NCBI GenBank assembly: GCA_905235735.1
Contig: CAJOMU010000005.1
Coordinates: 140,438-204,437, forward strand
Direction: 5' to 3'
DNA: 64,000 bases
Source: an uncultured Synergistales bacterium
GTDB lineage: Bacteria; Synergistota; Synergistia; Synergistales; Aminobacteriaceae
In this document: in pieces, positions 1-7,911 of the stretch
How positions within the stretch are numbered: position 1 is the stretch's first letter
Layout: each line of letters starts with the position of its first letter
The notes under the pieces: generated by a model
What the model was told of the DNA's origin: nothing
Database searches by the model: none
The model's input: only the letters and a program-made list of their open reading frames with translations
Program-made: the position numbers and the translations under genes

Positions 1-147
1 CCGAGACATGAATACTTCAGACGAATCATTTGCAGGCAATTAGGTGAATGGGTTGAAGACGGTTTCTTCCCTGATGACATTGATACACTCAAGGACATAG
101 CACGTTCAATAAGTTACGGGAACGCAAAGAAATATTTCGGATTCTAA
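1..147 (+). CDS. uxaC: Glucuronate isomerase, C-terminal fragment
   Basis: Only the last 48 codons are present; the start lies left of the window. The reading frame from base 1 to the TAA at 145 gives a tail beginning RHEYFRR, then LGEWVEDG and ending NAKKYFGF, which matches the conserved end of uronate isomerases (E. coli UxaC ends RHNYFRQILCNLLG...NAQRYF). The enzyme converts glucuronate to fructuronate and galacturonate to tagaturonate in the cytoplasm, the first step of hexuronate use. Altronate dehydratase and tagaturonate reductase follow within 10 kb, so the pathway context supports the call. The gene converges on the minus-strand TRAP operon and is separated from it by a hairpin. Confidence 0.85.
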   Translation, partial: PRHEYFRRIICRQLGEWVEDGFFPDDIDTLKDIARSISYGNAKKYFGF

Positions 148-163
148 TTCACATATTCGAATC

Positions 164-210
164 AAAAAGTGCCGCCCTCCTGCTATCTTTCAGGAACAAC
201 GGCACTTTCT
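164..210. terminator. Bidirectional terminator between uxaC and the TRAP operon
   Basis: A perfect 9-bp inverted repeat (AAAGTGCCG at 166-174, CGGCACTTT at 200-208) sits between the convergent uxaC and dctM stops. The stem ends are A/T-rich on both strands, so it can end transcription from either side. Confidence 0.75.
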
Positions 211-226
211 TATTCACAGATTATAA

Positions 227-1540
227 TTACATTGCATAACCGAATACTGCGGGCAGCCACATACTTATCTGCGGAACAAACGTAATCAGAAGCAGCGTTA
301 TTATCATGCACAGATAGAACGGTAGCGTCGCCTTCACCACTTTCTCCATAGGCAATTTTGCTATTGCTGATCCTATGAACAGTACGCTTCCTACAGGAGG
401 TGTAAGAAGTCCTATGCCACAGTTCAGAATTACCATTATTCCAAACTGTACCGTTGATATTCCTATCGACTGTGCCACTGGAAGCAATATCGGTGTTGAA
501 ATCAGGATTATAGGTGCCATGTCCATGATACAGCCAAGAACAAGAAGTATCGCATTCAGCATTAATGCTATTGCTATTGGGTTATCCGAGATACTCTTGA
601 TGAGATTCGCCGCTTTCGCAGGAACATGAAGCATCGTAAGACAGTAACCGAATGCCGCTGATGTCGCAATAAGAATCAAAACGATTGCAAGAGTTTCAAC
701 GCATGTATCAAGAGACTTCCATACTCCCCGCCACGTTAAGCCTCTGTATATAAACACCGAGACCAGCAGAGAATACACAACTGCAATTGCCGCTGATTCT
801 GTCGCAGTGAATACTCCTCCTACTACTCCGACTACTACTATCAGAATTGCCGCTAATGCCCAGAATGATTGTAGCAGCTGCTTAATGAACACTACAAAAC
901 TGAAAGGTTCTCCTTTGGGATAATTACGCTTCACCGAGATTATATATGAACCTACCATGAGTGATAGTGCAAGAAGTGCACCAGGTATGTATCCGGCCAT
1001 GAATAACGCTCCTACTGATACTCCTCCTGCTGTCGTTGCATATATAACCATGTTATGGCTTGGCGGCACTAATAGTCCCTCACATGATGATGTTATCGTT
1101 ACTGCCGTCGAAAAGTCCGCATCATATCCCTGATCTACCATCATCGGAATTAATATCGAACCCAGTGATGCCGTATCTGCACTCGCTGAACCTGATATGC
1201 CTCCGAAGAAGTATGATGCAACGATATTCACCATTGCAAGACCTCCGCGCATCCACCCGACTAATGAGTTCGCCAATGCAATTAACTTATCTGATATTCC
1301 TCCTGTTCCCATTAATACACCCATCGTTATGAAAAATGGGACTGCCATTAACGAAAATGACCAGATACCTTTTACCATCTGCTGAGGAAACGTTACCAGT
1401 GCCTGACCCTGCGATACAAGACAGAACACAGTCGATAATCCTACCGCATAGGCTATAGGGAAACGCAAGAGTATCATGATTAGGAAACTGCCTAACAGAA
1501 CAAGTGTTGAAATATCTTCAGGGCTAAGAGTGTAACTCAT
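227..1540 (-). CDS. dctM: TRAP transporter large permease (DctM type)
   Basis: A 437-residue polytopic membrane protein of the TRAP large-subunit family, normal length, with about twelve hydrophobic segments. Family-typical stretches include SGSASADTASLGSILIP, near residue 117, and FTATESAAIAVVYSL. It forms the ion-coupled channel of a tripartite transporter with the small permease upstream, and receives substrate from the periplasmic binding protein. Its ATG shares one base with the stop of dctQ (TAATG at 1538-1542), a sign of translational coupling. It is last in the order dctP-dctQ-dctM. The substrate is inferred from the neighbouring uxaC and uxaA to be a hexuronate or related sugar acid; the sequence alone cannot prove this. 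Confidence 0.88.
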   Translation of the reverse strand: MSYTLSPEDISTLVLLGSFLIMILLRFPIAYAVGLSTVFCLVSQGQALVTFPQQMVKGIWSFSLMAVPFFITMGVLMGTGGISDKLIALANSLVGWMRGGLAMVNIVASYFFGGISGSASADTASLGSILIPMMVDQGYDADFSTAVTITSSCEGLLVPPSHNMVIYATTAGGVSVGALFMAGYIPGALLALSLMVGSYIISVKRNYPKGEPFSFVVFIKQLLQSFWALAAILIVVVGVVGGVFTATESAAIAVVYSLLVSVFIYRGLTWRGVWKSLDTCVETLAIVLILIATSAAFGYCLTMLHVPAKAANLIKSISDNPIAIALMLNAILLVLGCIMDMAPIILISTPILLPVAQSIGISTVQFGIMVILNCGIGLLTPPVGSVLFIGSAIAKLPMEKVVKATLPFYLCMIITLLLITFVPQISMWLPAVFGYAM

Positions 1541-2046
1541 TATGCCGCCTCCTTCTTGAATAATCCTTCTATATCCATGAATATCTGCTCAATCTCAAAA
1601 ATTATCATCCCTGCTCCTGCTATCGGTACAGGAAGATACATCCATACCCTGCTCAACTGCGGAAGGGATTCGTAACGTCCGAAACGCGCTAACGGGGAAT
1701 TGCACACTTTTATCCCGTAAAACAGCATCACTATTCCAAGTCCAAGAACCGAAGCGTCCGCAAGTAAATCAAGGAACTTCACGAGACCTTTCGGAAGATA
1801 CGGATCAAACGAGGTCATTCTGATATGTGCCTTGCGTCTTATTGCAAGCGTTGCTGATAAGACTGCCATGTATACCATTAGCGTTAAAACTATCTGCTCG
1901 CTCCACGCAGGATCGGGTATGAATGATATATAACGTCCTGCTACTGCCATTGATGTTATTCCTACGTCTGCTATCAATAAGAGCTTACAGATGAACATTA
2001 TGATTTTATCTGTCCAGTCATAAATTGTACGAAGAAAACTTAACAT
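1540..2046 (-). CDS. dctQ: TRAP transporter small permease (DctQ type)
   Basis: A 168-residue protein with four hydrophobic segments, the usual size and topology of DctQ subunits. The WSEQIVLTLMVYMAVLSATLAIRRKAHIRM stretch, read in parts, has the family features: an acidic residue after Trp in the second helix, then a basic-His pair before the third helix. It associates with DctM in the inner membrane. A Shine-Dalgarno-like AAGGAGC lies upstream of the ATG. About 100 bases separate it from dctP and hold a hairpin, so the binding protein may be made in larger amounts than the permease. Confidence 0.85.
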   Translation of the reverse strand: MLSFLRTIYDWTDKIIMFICKLLLIADVGITSMAVAGRYISFIPDPAWSEQIVLTLMVYMAVLSATLAIRRKAHIRMTSFDPYLPKGLVKFLDLLADASVLGLGIVMLFYGIKVCNSPLARFGRYESLPQLSRVWMYLPVPIAGAGMIIFEIEQIFMDIEGLFKKEAA

Positions 2047-2072
2047 GTTTCAATAGCTCCTTTCTTAGCATT

Positions 2073-2117
2073 AAGAGAGGCAGAGAGTGCATTTTTGCTT
2101 CTCTTCTCCCCGCCTCT
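2073..2117 (-). promoter_or_regulatory. Intercistronic hairpin between dctP and dctQ
   Basis: On the minus strand AGAGGC (2117-2112) pairs with GCCTCT (2081-2076), with inner GAGA/TCTC and GCA/TGC pairs. There is no T-run after it, so it is better read as an mRNA 3' stabiliser or partial attenuator than as a full terminator. Hairpins sit at the same place in the other two solute-transporter operons of this window. Confidence 0.4.
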
Positions 2118-2145
2118 TGTCTTTCATTGAATGCTTCGATTCAAC

Positions 2146-3132
2146 TTACTGAAGGTCTACGATCTTCTTGTAGAGGTCTGCCTGGCTTGAGGTGTTCGCC
2201 TTTATCGTTGGCTGGCACGCTTCAACCCATTCTGCTTTGTTCTCTACTTCGATTACATGCACTCCGGCTTCTTTCAGCTGAGCTATAACTTTCTCTTCGG
2301 CCGCTGCTGAATACTTCTCATTCTCCTTCTGCACTACTTTCCCTGCTTCGATTATCCATGCCTTTTGCTGGTCATTCAGTTTCGCCCATCCTGAATCTGC
2401 AATGATAATCTGAACTGCTCCGAGCGTATGACCGTCAAGCATTATGTACGGTGCAACTTCAGGGAATGCATTCGATTTGTAGTTTGCCGCTGGCTGTTCT
2501 GCTCCGTCTGTTACTCCCGTCTGTAATGCACTGTAAAGCTCCGTGAAGTTTACGACCGTCGGACTTGCTCCTAAATCACGAACCATACCCGTCATTATTG
2601 GGTCTTCTGATACACGAATCTTTTTGCCTTTGAGGTCTTTCATGCCGCTCACTGCTTCCTTGAAGAAGAAATGTCTGAAACCTTCCTCACCGTAGCATAT
2701 GCCTCTTAACGGTAAACCTATCTGATTCGGTTCTGCAAGAAACTCTGCCGCTAAATCACTGTTCGCAAACTTCCAGAAATGTTCACGGCTCACGAACGTG
2801 TAAGGAATTGAGAGAAGCATGGCCTTCTGACAACCGTAGCTTGAGAGTGCAAATGCACTTATCCTCATGATGTCTACTGTGTCGCCTCCGCCAAGCATAC
2901 CGTCAAGTATCTGTGCCTCTGTTCCCAATACTCCGCCTGCCTGTACATCAATCTTGATGTCTCCGTTTGAGAGCTTCTCGACTGCCTCTTTGAACGTCGT
3001 TGCTATGTGCCCTACGATCGTGTCCAGAGGATTCACTTCAGCATAGACCAGCGTAACTGGTGCTGACATTGCCGGTGAAACACTAACTAATAACATCATA
3101 ACGAGTGAAACTGAAACTAAAAACTTCTTCAT
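2146..3132 (-). CDS. dctP: TRAP transporter substrate-binding protein (DctP type)
   Basis: A 328-residue periplasmic binding protein. It opens with a clear signal peptide (MKKFLVSVSLVMMLLVSVSP, then AMSA before APVTLVYAE). The DctP core is visible: LKGKKIRVSEDPIMTGM, near residue 165, carries the Arg that normally binds the substrate carboxylate. It is followed by LGASPTVVNFTELYSALQTG and VTDGAEQP. It captures a carboxylated solute and delivers it to DctQM. It is first gene of its operon, 40 bases after the uxaA stop, so uxaA-dctP-dctQ-dctM probably form one minus-strand transcript. A hexuronate substrate is inferred from context. Confidence 0.88.
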   Translation of the reverse strand: MKKFLVSVSLVMMLLVSVSPAMSAPVTLVYAEVNPLDTIVGHIATTFKEAVEKLSNGDIKIDVQAGGVLGTEAQILDGMLGGGDTVDIMRISAFALSSYGCQKAMLLSIPYTFVSREHFWKFANSDLAAEFLAEPNQIGLPLRGICYGEEGFRHFFFKEAVSGMKDLKGKKIRVSEDPIMTGMVRDLGASPTVVNFTELYSALQTGVTDGAEQPAANYKSNAFPEVAPYIMLDGHTLGAVQIIIADSGWAKLNDQQKAWIIEAGKVVQKENEKYSAAAEEKVIAQLKEAGVHVIEVENKAEWVEACQPTIKANTSSQADLYKKIVDLQ

Positions 3133-3172
3133 AAAACCAACTCCTAATATAAATTTTGTATTTTAGGAAGGA

Positions 3173-4660
3173 TTAAAGAGTCGTGCCTGTCTTGAATATG
3201 GCTAAACTCTGAAATCCGTTTTCCTCATTGCGGGTCTTTCTGCCTTCTGCAACCTGAATAACGAAGTCAAAAAGTTCCTGTGCTTTTTCCGATATTGTTC
3301 CAGATTCAACAAGTGTACCTGCATTGAAATCTATCCATCGGGATTTATGAATCGATAACGGCGTGTTGCTTGAAATTTTCATCGTTGGAACTGGACAGCC
3401 AAAAGGTGTTCCTCGTCCTGTCGAGAATAATACTATTTGTGCGCCCGCAGATGCAAGTGCTGTTGACGCTACAAGGTCATTGCCTGGTGCTGAGAGAAGG
3501 TTCAAACCTGATTCGCGTACTTGGCCTCCGTAAGGCAGAACATCAGCGACAGGTGAACTTCCACTCTTCTGTGTGCATCCTAATGCTTTATCTTCAAGTG
3601 TCGTAATTCCTCCTGCCTTGTTGCCCGGTGATGGATTCTCATAGACCGGCTGACCTGATGCCTCGAAATATGCTTTGAAGTCATTGATTAGCTTAACTGT
3701 CTTCCTGAACGTCTCTTCATCTTTGCACCTGTTCATCAGTATCGTCTCTGCTCCGAACATCTCAGGTACTTCCGTGAGAATCGTACTGCCTCCGTGTGCA
3801 ATCAGCAAGTCAGAGAAACCTCCGATTGTTGGGTTCGCTGTTATACCTGATAGTCCATCACTGCCTCCGCATTTAAGACCGACAACTAACTTTGAGACAG
3901 GACATGATACTCTTGAATCCTGATTCATTCGTTCAGCAAGTTCCTTTAGGAGCGCAAAACCTGTTTCAATTTCGTCTTCAACGTCCTGAGAAATTAAGAA
4001 CCTCACACGTTCAGAATCATAATCTTTCATATGTGCCTTTATCGTATCAATGCCACTGTTCTCACACCCAAGTCCAAGCAGAAGAACTCCTCCTGCATTA
4101 GGGTGCGTAACGAAATTCGCAAGTACTGTTCTCGTATTCTCCTGGTCATTTCCCATTTGTGAACAGCCATAAGGATGAACGAACGCTCTTACATTCTCAA
4201 CGTGATTCCCAAGAAGACAATGTGCTTTCTTCTCTAAAGTCTCCGCAATGTCATTCACACATCCTACTGTCGGAATAATCCAGAGTTCATTACGCACACC
4301 AACTCTGCCGTCTTTCCGAAGATAGCCATTAAAGAATCTTTCAGGCATAGGATTAATCTTAGGATACGCAGGGCTGTATGTATATTCATGTGCTCCAGAT
4401 AAAAGCGTTCTGATATTATGAGTATGAACATGAGTTCCCTGTTTTATATCCTTTGTTGCCTCTCCAATCGGAAAACCATATTTGATTACTGCTTCTCCTG
4501 ATGCAATATCCTTCAACGCTATCTTGTGTCCCATTGGAATATCTTCGTGAATCTCCGCCGTTATTCCTGCACCTGTAACAGCGACATATTCACCAGCCTT
4601 CAAAGAACGCAATGCAACTGCGACAGAATCATTTTGATTGATTCTAATTAGTTCGTTCAT
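3173..4660 (-). CDS. uxaA: Altronate dehydratase
   Basis: At 495 residues this matches E. coli UxaA in length and motif order. The N-terminal SAF-type region (about 1-95) contains GHKIALKDIASGEAVIKYG and HVHTHNIRT; the main dehydratase domain follows with GVRNELWIIPTVGCVN, HPYGCSQMGND, LGLGCEN, GLKCGGSDGLSGITANP, TEVPEMFGAE and ENPSPGNKAGGITTLEDK. The enzyme removes water from D-altronate to give 2-keto-3-deoxygluconate in galacturonate breakdown. A strong Shine-Dalgarno (AAAGGAGGAG) precedes the ATG. It is the first gene of the minus-strand unit and is divergent from the second TRAP operon, which ends in uxaB, the preceding enzyme in the pathway. Confidence 0.95.
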   Translation of the reverse strand: MNELIRINQNDSVAVALRSLKAGEYVAVTGAGITAEIHEDIPMGHKIALKDIASGEAVIKYGFPIGEATKDIKQGTHVHTHNIRTLLSGAHEYTYSPAYPKINPMPERFFNGYLRKDGRVGVRNELWIIPTVGCVNDIAETLEKKAHCLLGNHVENVRAFVHPYGCSQMGNDQENTRTVLANFVTHPNAGGVLLLGLGCENSGIDTIKAHMKDYDSERVRFLISQDVEDEIETGFALLKELAERMNQDSRVSCPVSKLVVGLKCGGSDGLSGITANPTIGGFSDLLIAHGGSTILTEVPEMFGAETILMNRCKDEETFRKTVKLINDFKAYFEASGQPVYENPSPGNKAGGITTLEDKALGCTQKSGSSPVADVLPYGGQVRESGLNLLSAPGNDLVASTALASAGAQIVLFSTGRGTPFGCPVPTMKISSNTPLSIHKSRWIDFNAGTLVESGTISEKAQELFDFVIQVAEGRKTRNEENGFQSLAIFKTGTTL

Positions 4661-4699
4661 GCAACTCCTCCTTTTATTTTTTTCTGGATATTAGTATTA

Positions 4700-4736
4700 T
4701 ATGATATACAATCATACCATTTAAAGATACAATTGT
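4700..4736. promoter_or_regulatory. Candidate operators in the uxaA/dctP divergent region
   Basis: The 177-base gap between the divergent operons holds two inverted repeats: TATGAT-5-ATCATA at 4700-4716, and a perfect ACAATTGT at 4729-4736. Both contain the word ATACAAT. A shared operator for a GntR-type hexuronate repressor (UxuR, ExuR or KdgR role) is an inference; no regulator gene is in the window. The rest of the gap is AT-rich and should hold both promoters, but no convincing -35/-10 pair was picked. Confidence 0.35.
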
Positions 4737-4837
4737 TTCAGATTTCAGATTTTTTTTCATTTAATTTATCTTTGCGAATTGATGATCTGATTCATGCAAT
4801 CAGACTTCAAGATAAAACATTAAGGAGGAAATGTAAA

Positions 4838-5821
4838 ATGAAAAAACTTGTCGCTTTATTCGTTATGATGATGCTCATTCTCTCTGCATCATCGGCATTT
4901 GCTGATGTAGTCTTACAGCTTGGCCTCGAAAATTCAATCAGTGAACCAATAGGTCAGGCAGTAACGAAATGGTCTGAACTCCTCAAGGAGCGCAATACAG
5001 GCTTAACTATGGAAGTGTTTCCTGATTCACAGCTCGGAAACAAGACAGACATCATTGATCAGATGCTTCTCGGTGAACCCGTCATGACTCTCGCAGATGG
5101 TGCATTCTTCGCAGATTACGGTGTGCCTGATATGGGAATAGTCTTCGGGCCGTTCCTCTTCACGAATTGGGATCAGTGCTGGAAGTTAATCGAATCAGAC
5201 TGGTGGAAAGAACAGAGTGAAAAACTCAACGCAATGGGACTAAAAATAGTTGCGTCAAACTGGGTCTACGGTGAACGTCATACACTTACGACCAAACCCG
5301 TTAAGACAGTCGAAGATCTCAAGGGTTTGCAGATTAGAGTTCCAACGAATCAGATTCAGACAAAAGGATTCGAAGTTCTCGGTGCAACTCCAGTCGGAAT
5401 GAGCTTAGGTGATGTGTATACGGCATTACAGCAGGGAACAATTGACGGAGGAGAAAACCCATTGAGCACACTTTACGGACGCAGACATCATGAAGTTGCA
5501 AAGTATCTCATCCTTGACGGCCATGTTCTGAACTATACGAACTGGATATGTTCATCAATGTGGTTTGACGGTCTCACTCCTGAACAGCAGAAAGCTCTTC
5601 TCGAAACCGGCCATGAAGCTGGAGTGTTCAACAATGAACTTCAAGCTAAAGCCAATGACTACTATCTTGATCTCATGAAGAAGGAAGGAGTTACAGTTGT
5701 AGTTCCTGATGAAAAAGTTCTTGAAGGTTTCAGAACTAAAGCTAAGGACTTCTACAAGGAAGGTGCATTGTTCAAATGGTCGGACGGACTTTATGAGCGT
5801 GTCATGAATGCAATGAAATAA
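4838..5821 (+). CDS. dctP: TRAP transporter substrate-binding protein (second system)
   Basis: A 327-residue exported DctP-family protein starting at the ATG at 4838, which has a TAAGGAGG Shine-Dalgarno eight bases before it. A longer in-frame start at 4733 would put a non-signal extension before the signal peptide (MKKLVALFVMMMLILSASS, cut near AFA/DV), so it was rejected. The core includes VEDLKGLQIRVPTNQIQ with the carboxylate-binding Arg, then LGATPVGMSLGDVYTALQQG and TIDGGENPLS. It differs clearly from the DctP at 2146-3132, so the two are not recent duplicates and may bind different uronates or aldonates. It leads the operon dctP-dctQ-dctM-uxaB. Confidence 0.9.
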   Translation: MKKLVALFVMMMLILSASSAFADVVLQLGLENSISEPIGQAVTKWSELLKERNTGLTMEVFPDSQLGNKTDIIDQMLLGEPVMTLADGAFFADYGVPDMGIVFGPFLFTNWDQCWKLIESDWWKEQSEKLNAMGLKIVASNWVYGERHTLTTKPVKTVEDLKGLQIRVPTNQIQTKGFEVLGATPVGMSLGDVYTALQQGTIDGGENPLSTLYGRRHHEVAKYLILDGHVLNYTNWICSSMWFDGLTPEQQKALLETGHEAGVFNNELQAKANDYYLDLMKKEGVTVVVPDEKVLEGFRTKAKDFYKEGALFKWSDGLYERVMNAMK

Positions 5822-5834
5822 GATGCTGATGTTT

Positions 5835-5878
5835 AAACAGGGGGTTTATCTGAAGCTCCCTGTTTTATTTTCTGTTTT
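5835..5878 (+). terminator. Hairpin with T-run between dctP and dctQ
   Basis: AAACAGGG (5835-5842) pairs perfectly with CCCTGTTT (5858-5865) and is followed by a T-rich stretch. It lies inside the operon, just after the dctP stop, so it probably ends most transcripts after dctP and lets some through to dctQM. It also argues that translation of dctQ starts downstream of it. Confidence 0.65.
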
Positions 5879-5903
5879 TCATTTTCACGAAGAGGTGATT
5901 AAT

Positions 5904-6428
5904 TTGGAAACAAAGAAAGTTAATCCGTTGGTCAGGACAATCTGCAATTTAGACCTCATTATCGCATGTATTGCCCTCATCGTCTTAACTCTTATCACTG
6001 TTGCAGGAGTTTTCAAACGTTACGTAGTGAAAGATCCGATTCTATGGCAGGAAGAAGTTTCTGCATTCTGTCAGGTATGGATGGTCTATATGGGAGCTAG
6101 TGTAGGTTTCAGGACAGGCAGTCATGTTGCAATTGAGATGCTGGTTGAAGCATTGCCTCAGAAATTTCAGAAGTTCATTTCTTACGTCATAGATATAATT
6201 GTTCTGTTTGTTCTCGTATTCCTGCTCGTAAAATCTCAGGCATATATAGCGCAGGTATTCGGTCGGTCAGGGAGGTCAACGCCAATTCTCAGAATACCGT
6301 ACACATATCTTTACGGCATAGCTCCTTATGGTTGTACTCTGATGATCGTCAGCTACTTTACCTCAAAGTATGCACCCATGTTCACGAAGTCTATTGAATT
6401 TCCTGAAGGGAGCGTGAACGAGGAATGA
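5904..6428 (+). CDS. dctQ: TRAP transporter small permease (second system)
   Basis: A 174-residue DctQ-family protein with four membrane segments. The chosen start is TTG at 5904, preceded by AGAGGTGATTAA. An in-frame ATG at 5823 would run translation straight through the intercistronic hairpin and add a Phe-rich leader untypical of the family. The region WQEEVSAFCQVWMVYMGASV followed by FRTGSHVAIEML is the conserved helix 2/3 signature. The stop overlaps the dctM start by four bases (ATGA at 6425-6428), so the permease subunits are translationally coupled. It acts in the inner membrane with the large permease that follows. Confidence 0.85.
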   Translation: METKKVNPLVRTICNLDLIIACIALIVLTLITVAGVFKRYVVKDPILWQEEVSAFCQVWMVYMGASVGFRTGSHVAIEMLVEALPQKFQKFISYVIDIIVLFVLVFLLVKSQAYIAQVFGRSGRSTPILRIPYTYLYGIAPYGCTLMIVSYFTSKYAPMFTKSIEFPEGSVNEE

Positions 6429-7888
6429 TGAATGAACTTACATTGAGCATAACAGGAGCAATAGCACTCATAATTCTGCTGAGACTGCTTAAAATTTCAT
6501 GGACATTCGCAATCATTGCCGCATTAACTCTTCTTGTCGGAGTAAATATTCAATGGGTAAAACCATTCCTTGAGGGTATAGGAAAATCATTAGGCACAAA
6601 TACAGTTCTGGGAATATCAGCAATCGTTATGCTTGTTCTGCTGTTCCTGAAAGTCCCGGTATTCATATCAGTGTTCGGAGGCTCATTAATATACTTCCTG
6701 TTCAACTCAGGAATCAATCAGATAATCTTCGGACAGAAAGCAGTAACAGGAACAGAAAGTCCATCACTGTTAGCGATACCGTTTTTTGTGTGTGCAGGAA
6801 CATTCATGAATCATGCAGGGGTAACAACACGAATCATGAATTTCTGTTCAGCAGTAACAGGACGTATGACAGGAGGACTTGCACAGGTAAACGTTCTTCT
6901 ATCGACGCTTATGGGAGGACTATCTGGTTCAAATCTTGCTGATGCGGCAATGGAAGCAAAGATGTTAGTGCCAGAAATGGAGAAGCAGGGATTTTCAAAG
7001 GAATTCAGCTCAGTAGTTACAGCGGCAAGTGCAATGATTACGCCGTTAATACCGCCTGGAATTGCAATGATACTTTACGGATGCATAGCAGATGTCTCAA
7101 TAGGGAAGCTATTCATGTCAGGGATAACAGTGGGAGGATCACTGTGCATAGGAATGATGATACTGGTGCACATAATCTCGAAGAAGAGAGGATACCTGCC
7201 CATACGCAAAGAGAAAATGACACGTTCTGAATTCTGGAAATGTCTGAAGCCCGCATTACTTCCTTTGTGCCTTCCCATAATCATAATAGGCGGCATTCGT
7301 CTGGGCGTATTCACAGCAACGGAAGCAGGAGCAATAGCGATAGTCTATGCAATAATATTAGGACTGATTTACGGTGAACTATCAGTTAAGGGAATCATTC
7401 AGGCGTGCAAAGAAACAGTATGCACAACTGGCGGAATAATGCTCATAGTATCAGCGGCATCAGTATTCTCGTGGGTACTGACTAAGGAACGAATACCTCA
7501 GCAGCTCACAGAATTTATAGTCTCAATATGTCCGAATAAATATGCATTCCTGATTGCTGTGAACATTTTCATTCTGATTGTAGGAATGTTCATTGAGGGC
7601 AATGCAACGATGATAGTATTAGTTCCATTGCTTGCACCAATAGCGCGGAAGTATGGAATCGATGACATTCAGTTTGCAATGGTGTATATATTCAACAATG
7701 CGATAGGTGCTCTCTCTCCTCCAATGGGAACGCTGATGTTCGTAACGTGTTCAGTAACAGGATGCAAGACGAAACCATTCATGAAGGAAGCGATACCGTT
7801 CTATCTTCTTCTTGTGATTCTGTTAATGCTTCTGACATTCTGCCCGCCGGTAACGACAGCTATAGTAAAATTAACATACGGCGGATAA
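6425..7888 (+). CDS. dctM: TRAP transporter large permease (second system)
   Basis: A 487-residue DctM-family permease, about 50 residues longer than its counterpart at 227-1540. The extra length is at the N-terminus, where two additional hydrophobic segments (ALIILLRLLKISWTF and the next) precede the usual domain; this form is known in part of the family. Core motifs: GGLSGSNLADAAMEAKMLVP, TPLIPPGIAMILYG, FTATEAGAIAIVYAI and NNAIGALSPPMGTLMF. Two start ATGs are adjacent at 6425 and 6428. It is coupled by overlap to dctQ and followed after 23 bases by uxaB, tying its substrate to hexuronate breakdown. Confidence 0.88.
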   Translation: MMNELTLSITGAIALIILLRLLKISWTFAIIAALTLLVGVNIQWVKPFLEGIGKSLGTNTVLGISAIVMLVLLFLKVPVFISVFGGSLIYFLFNSGINQIIFGQKAVTGTESPSLLAIPFFVCAGTFMNHAGVTTRIMNFCSAVTGRMTGGLAQVNVLLSTLMGGLSGSNLADAAMEAKMLVPEMEKQGFSKEFSSVVTAASAMITPLIPPGIAMILYGCIADVSIGKLFMSGITVGGSLCIGMMILVHIISKKRGYLPIRKEKMTRSEFWKCLKPALLPLCLPIIIIGGIRLGVFTATEAGAIAIVYAIILGLIYGELSVKGIIQACKETVCTTGGIMLIVSAASVFSWVLTKERIPQQLTEFIVSICPNKYAFLIAVNIFILIVGMFIEGNATMIVLVPLLAPIARKYGIDDIQFAMVYIFNNAIGALSPPMGTLMFVTCSVTGCKTKPFMKEAIPFYLLLVILLMLLTFCPPVTTAIVKLTYGG

Positions 7889-7911
7889 AAAAACGAAAGG
7901 ATGATTAAAAC

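Noticed and set aside
2025..2288. Plus-strand Leu/Ser/Arg-rich frame over the dctP end
   Set aside because: Antisense shadow of dctP and the intercistronic hairpin, without a ribosome-binding site.
4733..4837. N-terminal extension of the second DctP
   Set aside because: It would put 35 residues before a clear signal peptide; the ATG at 4838 has a strong ribosome-binding site.
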